DNA of 11,475 nt from Pseudomonadota bacterium (GTDB lineage Bacteria > Pseudomonadota > Alphaproteobacteria > Azospirillales > Azospirillaceae), in contig JAEYPE010000141.1 in the NCBI GenBank assembly GCA_023411035.1, positions 1-11,475 of the forward strand, written 5' to 3'. The translations under genes and the position numbers were made by a program. The notes under the pieces are model-generated. The model was given only the letters and a program-made list of their open reading frames with translations, did not search any database and was not told the DNA's origin. This document shows, piece after piece, positions 1 to 6,768 of the stretch. Within the stretch, counting starts at the first letter, position 1, and the number at the start of each line of letters is the position of its first letter.

Positions 1-701
1 GCGTTGGACGCCTCGTCCAGGATGACCGGCATGCCGACGTTGGAGGCGCGCAGCACGGCCTGGCTTTCCGGGATCACGCCGAGCAGCGGGATCGCCAGGA
101 TCTCCAGAACGTCGTCCACCTTCAGCATCTCGCCGCGCTCAATCCGCTCCGGGTCGTAGCGGGTGAGGAGAAGCTGCTGCGTCACCGGTTCCAACCCCTG
201 CTCCGCCCGGCGCGAGCGGGAGGCCAGAACGCCCAGGATGCGGTCGCTGTCGCGGACCGAGGAGACTTCCGGGTTGGTCACGATCACCGCGTGGTCGGCG
301 AAGTACAGCGCCATCAGGGCGCCGCGCTCGATGCCCGCCGGGCTGTCGCAGACGATGTAGTCGAAGTCCTTGGAGAGTTCGTTCAGAACCTTCTCCACGC
401 CTTCCTTGGTCAGGGCGTCCTTGTCGCGGGTCTGCGAGGTCGGCAGGATCGACAGGTTGTCGATGCGCTTGTCCTTGATCAGCGCCTGGCTCAGCTTCGC
501 TTCGCCGTTGATGACGTTGATGAAGTCGAACACCACGCGCCGCTCGCAGCCCATGATGAGGTCGAGGTTGCGCAGCCCGACGTCGAAATCGATGACGACC
601 GTCTTGAAGCCGCGCAAGGCGAGTCCGGTCGCGAAAGCGGCGGAGGAGGTCGTCTTGCCGACGCCGCCCTTGCCGGAAGTCATGACGATGATCTTGCCCA
701 A
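1..701 (-). CDS. minD: MinD, septum site-determining ATPase (3' end outside window)
   Basis: Membrane-associated P-loop ATPase that recruits MinC to the membrane and, with MinE, oscillates to keep FtsZ rings away from the poles. Read on the minus strand the product begins (M)GKIIVMTSGKGGVGKT, the deviant Walker A of the MinD/ParA family, with signature Lys11 and Lys16. Further in is the Walker B-like region DYIVCDSPAGIERGA, followed by TNPEVSSVRDSDRI and the late GVIPES segment, all MinD-typical. I chose TTG at 701 because GGGAG at 714-710 lies 8 bases upstream and the protein then starts like other MinDs; an in-frame GTG at 716 is the alternative. About 233 codons are present of a usual 265-275, so the C-terminal membrane-targeting helix and presumably minE lie beyond the left edge. 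The gene follows minC after a 153-bp gap that contains a small CACGC/GCGTG hairpin (779-791). Confidence 0.95.
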   Translation of the reverse strand, partial: MGKIIVMTSGKGGVGKTTSSAAFATGLALRGFKTVVIDFDVGLRNLDLIMGCERRVVFDFINVINGEAKLSQALIKDKRIDNLSILPTSQTRDKDALTKEGVEKVLNELSKDFDYIVCDSPAGIERGALMALYFADHAVIVTNPEVSSVRDSDRILGVLASRSRRAEQGLEPVTQQLLLTRYDPERIERGEMLKVDDVLEILAIPLLGVIPESQAVLRASNVGMPVILDEASN

Positions 702-854
702 CGGAGCTTCTCCCACGTTCCTAAAAGTTGCCGCCAAGGTCCAGTTACCGGGTTACGCAGATCGGGGCCTGTGCCGGGCACGCTTTGCGTGACACCGCCG
801 CCGCACTGGAGGTTGCACAGGGGGTCATTCGACGAAGAAACTTCAAGAGCACCA

Positions 855-1613
855 TCACAGGGGTTCCATGTGAAGGTAGCCGTCGCGCAGGAAGATCTGC
901 ACCGGCTTCTTCAGCACGTCGTTCCCGAAATCCTCGCTGACGCGGTACAGCCCGGCCACCGAGACGACCTCCGCCTCCAGGCTGTGGCAGAAGATTCGCG
1001 CGTTCGTGTCGCCGGACACCCCCGCCAGCGCGCGCCCGCGCAGCGCGCCATAAACGTGGATGTTCCCGTCGGCCACCACCTCCGCGCCGGGGGACACCGG
1101 GGCGGTGATGACCAGATCCGTCTTTTCCGCGTAGATCTGCTGGCCGGAGCGCACCGGCTCGGTCACCAGCAGGGCCGGACGGTGGACCGGCTCCGGCGGC
1201 GGGACCGGCACCGGAGCGGCGCCCGCCTGCGAATCGGCAGCGCGGGCGGCGGACTCCAGCTTGGCGGCACGCCCGGCGGGCATCGGGGTCAGCCCCGCCG
1301 CCAGGGCGCCTTCCTGAACCGCGCGCGGCCCGCCCTGGAAGCCGACCGGCAACAGGTACAGGGCGCGCAGGTTGGTCACCAGGGCGGCGATGTCGAAGCG
1401 CGGGGTCTCATCCGTCAGATCCTCGAAATCGAGGACGACCGGGGCGTTCCGGAAGAAATTGGGCGCCTGCCGCACCTTGACGGCGAGCTGGGTGAAGAAG
1501 TCCGGCGAGGCCGGATCGCTCACCTTCAGCACCATCATGGTGAAGGAGTTGCCCCGCAACTGGAACGGACCGTCCCGATCGGCACCCTGCCTGGCGCTGC
1601 TCACCGCTGCCAT
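855..1613 (-). CDS. minC: MinC, septum site-determining FtsZ inhibitor
   Basis: Inhibitor of FtsZ polymerisation that acts at the membrane in complex with MinD. The N-terminal domain starts around FQLRGNSFTMMVLKV and includes FFRNAPVVLDFEDL, as in MinC N-domains. An Ala/Pro-rich linker follows, then the C-terminal beta-helix domain with the typical GNIHVYGALRGRALAGVSGD and ARIFCHSLEAEVVSVAGLY. The start is unresolved. ATG at 1613 (252 aa, used here) has an AGGA 11 bases upstream. GTG at 1604 (249 aa) has AGGA at 8 bases, the best spacing. ATG at 1661 (268 aa) has no Shine-Dalgarno sequence and adds an unconvincing Arg-rich tail. E. coli MinC is about 231 aa; the excess here is mostly linker. 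It is the first gene of the min cluster and is followed by minD. Function is certain from the beta-helix signature; the start is not. Confidence 0.93.
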   Translation of the reverse strand: MAAVSSARQGADRDGPFQLRGNSFTMMVLKVSDPASPDFFTQLAVKVRQAPNFFRNAPVVLDFEDLTDETPRFDIAALVTNLRALYLLPVGFQGGPRAVQEGALAAGLTPMPAGRAAKLESAARAADSQAGAAPVPVPPPEPVHRPALLVTEPVRSGQQIYAEKTDLVITAPVSPGAEVVADGNIHVYGALRGRALAGVSGDTNARIFCHSLEAEVVSVAGLYRVSEDFGNDVLKKPVQIFLRDGYLHMEPL

Positions 1614-1697
1614 CCTGCTTGTGTTCCTGCCGAATCCGCTTCGTCCGCATGTCTGGGCCATCGGCAGGGCGCCAGGGCGGAAGGGTCACCCAACCGC

Positions 1698-1727
1698 GTT
1701 CTAGCGGCGCGGACCCCATCCGTTCAA
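1698..1727 (-). promoter_or_regulatory. Candidate sigma-70-type promoter for minCD
   Basis: On the minus strand a TTGAAC hexamer (1727-1722) and a TAGAAC hexamer (1703-1698) are separated by 18 bp, each matching 4 of 6 consensus positions. Transcription would start near 1691 and give a leader of about 80 nt before the minC start. This is a motif match only, and GC-rich alphaproteobacterial promoters are often degenerate. Confidence 0.35.
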
Positions 1728-2089
1728 GCCTTTCCCAGTGCCGATGGAGTGACAACCGCCGGACACACGGGCGCCGGGACGGGACAGGGTGCCCCCGACC
1801 GACCTGGAAGCCCATTTGTTGCGTCAGCGACCGAACTCACCACAAAGTACGGTACCGGAACTGGATTCCGCGGGCAAAGGGTTTCGCAGAGCTATGCCCT
1901 TTTCGCGTTGGCGCGCCCTTCTTCCGCTCCAGCGCCCGCAAGGATGGTTCTCCACACCCCAAGACATCCCTGAGGCGCGGTGCCCGCGGGACGTCTCCTC
2001 CGCAAGGGGTAACCCGTCGTCGCCCAGCCTTCACCTGCGGCACATCCACAACATCTTGTGTGAATCTTTTGCGATGCCCGCAATTTCGA
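1728..2089. other. Non-coding stretch between divergent minC and phoH
   Basis: Open frames cross this region on both strands, but their products are Arg/Pro/Ser-rich, match no family I recognise and lack good ribosome-binding sites, so I read them as chance ORFs of GC-rich DNA. Small palindromes are visible, such as CACAA/TTGTG at 2047-2060 and CGGAA/TTCCG near 1857-1871. I see no tRNA, repeat array or mobile element here. Confidence 0.5.
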
Positions 2090-2118
2090 CTGACGTTCGC
2101 CACCGCAAGACCTATCTT
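2090..2118 (+). promoter_or_regulatory. Candidate promoter for the phoH leader RNA
   Basis: A CTGACG hexamer (2090-2095) and a TATCTT hexamer (2113-2118) are spaced by exactly 17 bp, each matching 4 of 6 positions. The predicted transcription start, about 2125, falls just before GAGGTTC (2127-2133), which is the 5' half of a possible closing stem. Some promoter must lie upstream because a terminator at 2282-2309 points rightward and the gene to the left runs the other way. Confidence 0.4.
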
Positions 2119-2124
2119 TCCTGA

Positions 2125-2309
2125 GCGAGGTTCATATCCTGACGAAGAGGTCCGCTTGCACCCTCCTTCGTTTCCGAGCGTCCGATTTTCCCCGGCACTC
2201 CACGGCGGGTGCGGCGGACGGAACGCACGCCTCGCACCGGCAAGCCAGACTCCGGCCATCCCGTCGCCCTGCGACATCCAGAACCTCCCCCCTTGCGGGA
2301 GGTTTTTTT
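2125..2309 (+). ncRNA. Candidate structured leader RNA or small RNA upstream of phoH
   Basis: The predicted transcript of about 185 nt can fold extensively. GAGGTTC (2127-2133) is perfectly complementary to GAACCTC (2281-2287). GACGAAG (2141-2147) pairs with CTTCGTT (2166-2172), extended by AGG/CCT. TTCC plus GTCCG (2172-2184) pair with CGGAC plus GGAA (2215-2223), enclosing an inner GCAC/GTGC stem (2195-2212). GTCGC (2263-2267) pairs with GCGAC (2271-2275). GCGAGG (2125-2130) could also pair with CCTCGC (2230-2235). The segment lacks an ATG and I see no convincing peptide gene. It does not match any riboswitch or small-RNA family whose motifs I know. Pairings were found by eye in GC-rich DNA, so some will be chance; the terminator and its position are the firm part. 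Confidence 0.42.
2282..2309 (+). terminator. Intrinsic terminator 43 bp upstream of phoH
   Basis: AACCTCCC (2282-2289) and GGGAGGTT (2297-2304) form an 8-bp stem with a 7-nt loop, and seven T run from 2303 to 2309. The T-run gives a clear rightward orientation. No gene upstream is transcribed toward it, since minC faces left, so it must end a short RNA that starts in the intergenic region, or act as an attenuator for phoH. Confidence 0.85.
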
Positions 2310-2352
2310 GTGCCCGGAGACGCCGCCACCAACGTGACGTTAGGAGAGCGAC

Positions 2353-3090
2353 ATGGCCAAACGCCCGAGCAAAGGCAGCGCCGTTTCAGCGTCCGAGTCG
2401 ACGGTCCACCCGCTGTTCCCAGGCGCCCGCTGGGACCCGCTGGCCGGAGCCGACCGCCGCGACCAGAGCTATCTCCGCAAGGTCAAGCCCCAAAGCCCCA
2501 ACCAGAAGCGGCTGATGGAGGCGATCAGGGACCATAACCTCGTTGTGGCGCTCGGCCCCGCCGGCACCGGCAAGACCTATCTGGCGATCTCCTCCGCGGT
2601 GGAGGCGCTGGAGGAGGGCAAGGCGGACCGCATCGTGCTGTCCCGCCCGGCGATCGAGGCGGGCGAAAGCATCGGCTATCTGCCGGGCGACATGCACGAG
2701 AAGATGGCCCCCTTCCTCCGCCCGCTCTACGACGCGCTGAGCGAGCGGCTGGGCGCCAAGCGCCTGCGCGCCCTGATGGCGGAGGGCACCATCGAGATCG
2801 CGCCCGTGGGCTTCATGCGCGGGCGCACCCTGAACAACGCCTTCGTGGTGATCGACGAGGCGCAGAACTGCACCTACGCCCAGATCAAGATGCTGCTGAC
2901 CCGGCTCGGCTGGCATTCCACCATGGTGCTGACCGGCGACCCCGACCAGACGGACCTGCTGGACAACCTGTCGGGCCTTGCCGACATCGCGCGCCGGCTG
3001 GAGGCGGTGGAGGGGATCGACGTCGTCCGCCTGACCGACACCGACATCGTCCGCCACCCCCTGGTCGCCAGCATGCTGACCGTGCTCTGA
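2353..3090 (+). CDS. phoH: PhoH-family P-loop ATPase
   Basis: Cytoplasmic nucleotide-binding protein of the PhoH family, named for E. coli PhoH of the phosphate-starvation response; related proteins are linked to RNA metabolism, but the substrate is not settled. The 245-aa product has Walker A GPAGTGKT (residues 68-75), Walker B VVIDEAQN (165-172), the family motif TGDPDQ (194-199) and the C-terminal DIVRHPLV (231-238). It is only the ATPase core with a short basic N-terminus, shorter than the longer PhoH/YbeZ proteins (over 300 aa), and no ybeY or corC follows as in the ybeZ context. The start is firm: AGGAGA (2342-2347) lies 5 bases before ATG. Only about 43 bp separate it from an upstream terminator, so transcription probably has to read through that site. 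A strong terminator follows, so it appears monocistronic. Confidence 0.92.
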   Translation: MAKRPSKGSAVSASESTVHPLFPGARWDPLAGADRRDQSYLRKVKPQSPNQKRLMEAIRDHNLVVALGPAGTGKTYLAISSAVEALEEGKADRIVLSRPAIEAGESIGYLPGDMHEKMAPFLRPLYDALSERLGAKRLRALMAEGTIEIAPVGFMRGRTLNNAFVVIDEAQNCTYAQIKMLLTRLGWHSTMVLTGDPDQTDLLDNLSGLADIARRLEAVEGIDVVRLTDTDIVRHPLVASMLTVL

Positions 3091-3148
3091 GGACATCGGC
3101 CGGCAGACGGCACCGGCCTGCGGCATTCACACGCTCATTCGCAACGGC

Positions 3149-3174
3149 GGGAGGCCCACGGGCCTCCCTTTTTT
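3149..3174 (+). terminator. Intrinsic terminator after phoH
   Basis: GGGAGGCC and GGCCTCCC (within 3149-3168) form a perfect 8-bp stem with a CACG loop, followed by six T (3169-3174). It lies 58 bp after the phoH stop and separates phoH from the chemoreceptor gene. Confidence 0.93.
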
Positions 3175-3372
3175 GTGCGCTGCATAAAGTTTTGCTGCCT
3201 TAAATTTCAGCATTTGCCCGCGACGTTTTCTCACTTTCGGTTGATCCGCCTTGACGACGATCAGGCCTTCGGAGCAAAAGTAACAAAAAATTTAGCAGAT
3301 TGTCCGAAAGGGCAGCGATCCCTGCCGGAGACGGCGTGGCAGCGCCGGAAAAAGAAATCGGAGGAACGTCAG

Positions 3373-5529
3373 GTGTTCGAGCGCATCAGCATCAAGGGAA
3401 AGATCTCCGTCATCCTGGGCGCGGCGGCGGTCGGGCTCGCCCTGATCGCCGCCGTCAGCCTGTCCGGCCTGCGCGCCGAGATGATGAAGGATCGCCAGGA
3501 CAAGACCCGCAGTGTGGTGGAGGTCGCGCACAGCCTCGTCGCCCACTACGAGGATATGGAACGCAAGGGCACCCTGACCCGCGACGCCGCCCAGTCGGCG
3601 GCCAAGGACGCGCTGCGCCGGCTGCGCTACTCTGGAGTGGAGTATTTCTTCATCATCGACCGGACGCCGCGCATGATCATGCACCCGATCCGGCCGGAGA
3701 TGGACGGGCAGGACCAGTCCCGCACCACCGACCCGAACGGGAAGCTGCTGTTCATCGAAATGGCCCGCGTCGGGCCGGAGGGCGGATTCGTCGATTACCT
3801 GTGGCCGAAGCCGGGCAACGCCAACCCCGTGCCGAAGATCTCCTATATCCGCGGCTCGGAAACCTGGGGCTGGCTGATCGGGTCGGGCATCTATGTGGAC
3901 GACGTGGATGCGGCCTTCCGCGAGGCCGCGCTGTTCCTGGGCGGGCTGGGGCTGCTGATCGGCATCGTGGCGACGGGCATCGCCCTGCTGGTCAGCCGGG
4001 CCATCGTCCGCCCGCTGCGCACCATGACCGGCGTGATGCAGACGCTCGCCAACGGCGACACGGCGGTGACCGTGGACGGCACGGACCGCGGCGACGAGAT
4101 CGGCGTCATGGCCCGCACCGTGGAGATCTTCCGCAAGAACCAGATCGACCTGCAGCACCATTGGGAGCGCCAGCAGGTGGAACACCGCGTGACCGGACAG
4201 CGCGCCCGTGCGCTGGAGCGGCTGACGGAACGGTTCGACGCCACGGTCAGCGCCATGGTCGGCACGGTCGGGCAGGCGGTGCAGGCGCTGGAGAACACGG
4301 CGCGCTCCCTGTCGGACACCGCCGACCGCAACATGCGCGAGGCGGCGTCGGTCGCCGGGGCGTCGCAGCAGGCGTCGGTGAACGTGCAGACCGTCGCATC
4401 CGCCGCCGAGGAACTGAGCAGCGCCATCGCGGAGATCGGCACGCAGGTCGCCACCTCCTCGCACATCTCCATGAAGGCGGTGAACGCCTCCCGTCTGGCC
4501 AGCGACCGCATCGACGGGCTGGGCCACGCGACGCAGAAGATCACCGAGGTCGCCGACCTCATCACCAGCATCGCCAGCCAGACCAACCTTCTCGCCCTGA
4601 ACGCCACCATCGAGGCGGCGCGGGCCGGCGAGATGGGCAAGGGATTCGCCGTCGTGGCGGGCGAGGTGAAGAACCTCGCCGGCCAGACCGCCAAGGCGAC
4701 GGAGGAGATCGCGGCCCAGATCTCGGAGGTTCAGCAGGCGTCCCAGGGCGCCGTCAGCGCCATCCGCGAGATCGCCGGCATCATCGCCCAAAGCGACGAA
4801 ATCGGCACCTCCATCGCCGCCGCCGTGCAGCAGCAGGGCGCCGCCACCGGCGAGATCGCCCGCAGCGCCGGAGAGGCGGCGCAGGGCACGCAGCAGGTTT
4901 CCACCAGCATCGACGAGGTTTCCGCCTCCGCCCTGGAGACGGAGAAGGCGGCCAACAGCCTGCTCGACGCCGCGGAAAGCCTGGCACAGCAGGCCGGGTC
5001 GCTGCGCAGCCTCGTCGACGCCTTCCTGGTCAACGTGGAAGCGATCAACACGGCGGAGTTGGCCTCCCTCTTCGCCCCCGCCGGTGAGGACGTCTTCATG
5101 CCCTGGAGCGACACTCTGGCCGTCGGGCAGGAGGACATCGACAACGACCACATGATCCTGGTCGCGCTGATCAACCGGGCGGCGCGGCGCATCCGGGCCG
5201 GCGAGGTGCCACACGCCATCGGGGCGGGCATCAACCAGCTCGTCGCCTACACCATCCTGCATTTCGAACAGGAGGAGCGGGTGATGGAGCAGTCCAACTA
5301 CCCAGACTTCGTGCAGCACAAGGCGCAGCACGACGCCCTGCGCAAGCGCGTGGCGGAGCTGAAGCAGCGTTTCGAAGCCGGAGAGGAGCGGGTCGGCGAC
5401 GACCTGCTGGCCCTGTTCCGCGATTGGCTGACCGGCCACATCCAGCGCTTCGACAAGCGCATCGGCAACCATCTGGAGGGGCGCGGCGGAGACGATACGG
5501 CTGCCGGGACGGAGCGGCGCGCGGCCTGA
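3373..5529 (+). CDS. Methyl-accepting chemotaxis protein with Cache sensor and C-terminal hemerythrin domain
   Basis: Inner-membrane chemoreceptor of 718 aa signalling to CheA/CheW. Order: TM1 (about 11-33); periplasmic single-Cache-like domain (about 34-182, with YFFIIDRTPRMIMHP and SETWGWLIGSGIYVDDVD); TM2 (about 187-208); HAMP (about 209-262, with DEIGVMARTVEIFRKN); methyl-accepting coiled coil with the hairpin tip around SQTNLLALNATIEAARAGE (402-420); then a bacteriohemerythrin domain (about 576-700). All seven usual diiron ligands are visible: His593, His630, Glu634, His649, His653, His689 and Asp694. Such fusions, as in Desulfovibrio DcrH, are linked to oxygen or redox sensing. The start is GTG at 3373 because GGAGGA (3360-3365) lies 7 bases upstream; the open frame continues to 3175, but that extension starts inside the preceding terminator region. 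No C-terminal CheR/CheB-tethering pentapeptide is seen. The upstream AT-rich stretch probably holds its promoter, but no clear hexamer pair was found. Confidence 0.95.
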   Translation: MFERISIKGKISVILGAAAVGLALIAAVSLSGLRAEMMKDRQDKTRSVVEVAHSLVAHYEDMERKGTLTRDAAQSAAKDALRRLRYSGVEYFFIIDRTPRMIMHPIRPEMDGQDQSRTTDPNGKLLFIEMARVGPEGGFVDYLWPKPGNANPVPKISYIRGSETWGWLIGSGIYVDDVDAAFREAALFLGGLGLLIGIVATGIALLVSRAIVRPLRTMTGVMQTLANGDTAVTVDGTDRGDEIGVMARTVEIFRKNQIDLQHHWERQQVEHRVTGQRARALERLTERFDATVSAMVGTVGQAVQALENTARSLSDTADRNMREAASVAGASQQASVNVQTVASAAEELSSAIAEIGTQVATSSHISMKAVNASRLASDRIDGLGHATQKITEVADLITSIASQTNLLALNATIEAARAGEMGKGFAVVAGEVKNLAGQTAKATEEIAAQISEVQQASQGAVSAIREIAGIIAQSDEIGTSIAAAVQQQGAATGEIARSAGEAAQGTQQVSTSIDEVSASALETEKAANSLLDAAESLAQQAGSLRSLVDAFLVNVEAINTAELASLFAPAGEDVFMPWSDTLAVGQEDIDNDHMILVALINRAARRIRAGEVPHAIGAGINQLVAYTILHFEQEERVMEQSNYPDFVQHKAQHDALRKRVAELKQRFEAGEERVGDDLLALFRDWLTGHIQRFDKRIGNHLEGRGGDDTAAGTERRAA

Positions 5530-5558
5530 CCGGACATTCCGTCCGGCGGAAACGGGAC

Positions 5559-5595
5559 GGCGCGCGCGATGCCCCCTTGACCTGGGCCGCGCGCC
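5559..5595 (+). other. GC-rich hairpin between chemoreceptor gene and sco
   Basis: GGCGCGCG (5559-5566) pairs perfectly with CGCGCGCC (5588-5595), and an inner GCCC (5571-5574) pairs with GGGC (5584-5587), giving 12 bp with a CGAT bulge. A smaller CCGGAC/GTCCGG hairpin sits at 5530-5546. Neither has a T-run, so these are not standard intrinsic terminators; they may stabilise the upstream mRNA 3' end or pause polymerase. Confidence 0.4.
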
Positions 5596-5613
5596 GCCCC
5601 ATTCCAGGCGTTT

Positions 5614-6216
5614 ATGAAAGCCAGACTCATCCGCATCGCCGCCGCCTCCGCCGTGGGGCTCGTGATCGCCGCCGGAATCGCCTGGTGGCAGGTCGACAAC
5701 GCCACCAGCATGGTGCAGAGCAGCGTGCCCATCGGCGGTCCGTTCACCCTGACCGACCAGGACGGGAAGACGGTCACGGACGCCGATTACCGCGGCAAGT
5801 ATCTGCTGATCTATTTCGGATACACCTACTGCCCGGACGTCTGCCCGACGGAGCTGGGCACCATGGCCCGCGCCATGGATCTGCTGGGCCGGCAGGCGGA
5901 CAAGGTGCAGCCGATGTTCATCTCCGTCGATCCGGAGCGCGACACGGTGGCGCATCTGAAGGACTATGTGGGCCTGTTCCACCCCAATCTGGTCGGGCTG
6001 ACCGGCACGCCGGAACAGGTGAAGGCCGCCGCCAAGGCCTACCGGGTCTACTATGCCAAGGCGCCGCAGGAAGGCGGAAAGCCCGGTGATTATTTGATGG
6101 ATCACTCCAGTTTTCTTTACCTTATGGGGCCGGACGGGCGCTTCCTGGGGGTCTATCCGGCGGGCACCACTGCCGACCGTGTGGCCCAGGATCTGGGCAG
6201 CCGTATTGCCGGCTGA
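5614..6216 (+). CDS. SCO1/SenC/PrrC-family copper chaperone for cytochrome oxidase
   Basis: Thioredoxin-fold protein that delivers copper to, or maintains the thiols of, the CuA site of cytochrome c oxidase. The 200-aa product has an N-terminal membrane anchor (about 5-26) that places the domain in the periplasm. The copper-binding YCPDVCP motif gives Cys73 and Cys77, and the distal ligand is His164 in MDHSS; FISVDPERD (102-110) is also conserved. These residues are all present, so the protein should be functional. The ribosome-binding site is weak, an AGG 5 bases before ATG. The gene lies 84 bp after the chemoreceptor with hairpins between, so co-transcription is uncertain. No oxidase subunit genes are in the window; the F0 operon follows. 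A PrrC/SenC-type redox-signalling role, as in Rhodobacter, is possible but not shown by the sequence. Confidence 0.93.
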   Translation: MKARLIRIAAASAVGLVIAAGIAWWQVDNATSMVQSSVPIGGPFTLTDQDGKTVTDADYRGKYLLIYFGYTYCPDVCPTELGTMARAMDLLGRQADKVQPMFISVDPERDTVAHLKDYVGLFHPNLVGLTGTPEQVKAAAKAYRVYYAKAPQEGGKPGDYLMDHSSFLYLMGPDGRFLGVYPAGTTADRVAQDLGSRIAG

Positions 6217-6316
6217 CGGAAAGCGGGAGCGAAACCGTGCCCTTTGCCGCGGTATTACCAAGGTTTCGGCGCGGTTTCGTTGGGTTTTCAAGCACTTGTA
6301 TTATGGGTTTTGCGAC

Positions 6317-6345
6317 TTGACAGGGTTGAGCCCTGTCCGTATGGT
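6317..6345 (+). promoter_or_regulatory. Promoter of the F0 ATP synthase operon
   Basis: A perfect TTGACA (6317-6322), a 17-bp spacer and TATGGT (6340-6345; 4 of 6 matches) form a good sigma-70-type promoter. Transcription would start near 6352, about 42 nt before atpI. A second possible -10 (TATTAT, 6299-6304) lies upstream but has a poor -35. This is the best promoter match in the window. Confidence 0.7.
6319..6337. promoter_or_regulatory. Inverted repeat in the atp promoter spacer (operator candidate)
   Basis: GACAGGG (6319-6325) and CCCTGTC (6331-6337) are perfect 7-bp inverted repeats around a 5-bp centre. The element overlaps the end of the -35 hexamer and fills most of the spacer, a placement suited to a repressor or an MerR-type activator. 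I do not recognise the regulator, and the repeat could be chance. Confidence 0.4.
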
Positions 6346-6393
6346 CTCGCCGCTTTCGCGTGGCTGCGAGCCAACGGGGGACAACGAAGCGAT

Positions 6394-6756
6394 ATGAGCG
6401 ACGAAAAGCCCCCGCCCTCTCTGGCAGAGCTTGAAGCCCGGCTGAAGAAGGCGCGTGACGGGAAGGAATCGCAGAGCGGCCCGGGGAAATATCACCGGTT
6501 GCCGCAGAGTCCTCTCGGCATCGCCTTCCGCATCGGGACCGAGCTGGTCGCGGCCATGATCGTTGGCGTCGGTGGCGGGCTTCTGCTCGACCGCTGGCTC
6601 GGAACGGCGCCCTGGGGATTGATCGTCATGTTCTTCCTCGGCGCTGCGGCCGGAATTCTGAATGTCTACCGGGCCATTACCGGGCTCGGGTTCGCCCCCG
6701 GCTACCGCCGGACCCGTGAGGATGACAACGAGCGCCCCAACGGCGACGCACACTGA
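6394..6756 (+). CDS. atpI: AtpI, F0F1 ATP synthase accessory protein
   Basis: Small membrane protein encoded first in many atp operons, thought to help c-ring assembly and/or Mg2+ supply. The 120-aa product has a charged N-terminus with ELEARLKKARDGK, two transmembrane helices (about 43-66 and 73-95) joined by LDRWLGTAPWG, and the GAAAGILNVYRAI end of the AtpI family. The polar C-terminus is about 20 residues long. The start follows a G-run (6376-6380) at long spacing, so translation may be modest; ATG at 6394 begins MSDEKPPP. The leader carries the operon promoter. atpB follows after 12 bp, supporting one transcript. Confidence 0.9.
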   Translation: MSDEKPPPSLAELEARLKKARDGKESQSGPGKYHRLPQSPLGIAFRIGTELVAAMIVGVGGGLLLDRWLGTAPWGLIVMFFLGAAAGILNVYRAITGLGFAPGYRRTREDDNERPNGDAH

Positions 6757-6768
6757 GCGAGGACGACC

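Noticed and set aside
291..1973. 560-codon plus-strand open frame over minD and minC
   Set aside because: It is the antisense of two confidently identified genes and its product has no recognisable motif.
2125..2309. 6S RNA, cobalamin, TPP or tRNA identity for the phoH leader
   Set aside because: Length and closing stem first suggested 6S RNA, and GGTTC a T-loop, but the diagnostic conserved boxes of these families are not present, there is no CCA or cloverleaf, and 6S is not expected at this locus.
1619..2515. 298-codon plus-strand frame and other ORFs through the minC-phoH gap
   Set aside because: Low-complexity Arg/Pro/Ser-rich products without family motifs; the longest runs through a strong terminator and into phoH in another frame.
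3175..3372. 66-residue N-terminal extension of the chemoreceptor from GTG at 3175
   Set aside because: It starts directly after the phoH terminator T-run, has no ribosome-binding site and reads as non-protein-like sequence; GTG at 3373 has an ideal GGAGGA and is followed directly by TM1.
5530..5595. Intrinsic terminator after the chemoreceptor gene
   Set aside because: Two hairpins are present, but neither is followed by a T-run; listed only as hairpins.
3292..6291. 999-codon open frame on the minus strand opposite the chemoreceptor and sco
   Set aside because: Composition is His/Arg/Gly/Asp-rich with no domain; the plus-strand genes have full motifs and good ribosome-binding sites. Long antisense frames are expected in DNA with this GC bias at third positions.
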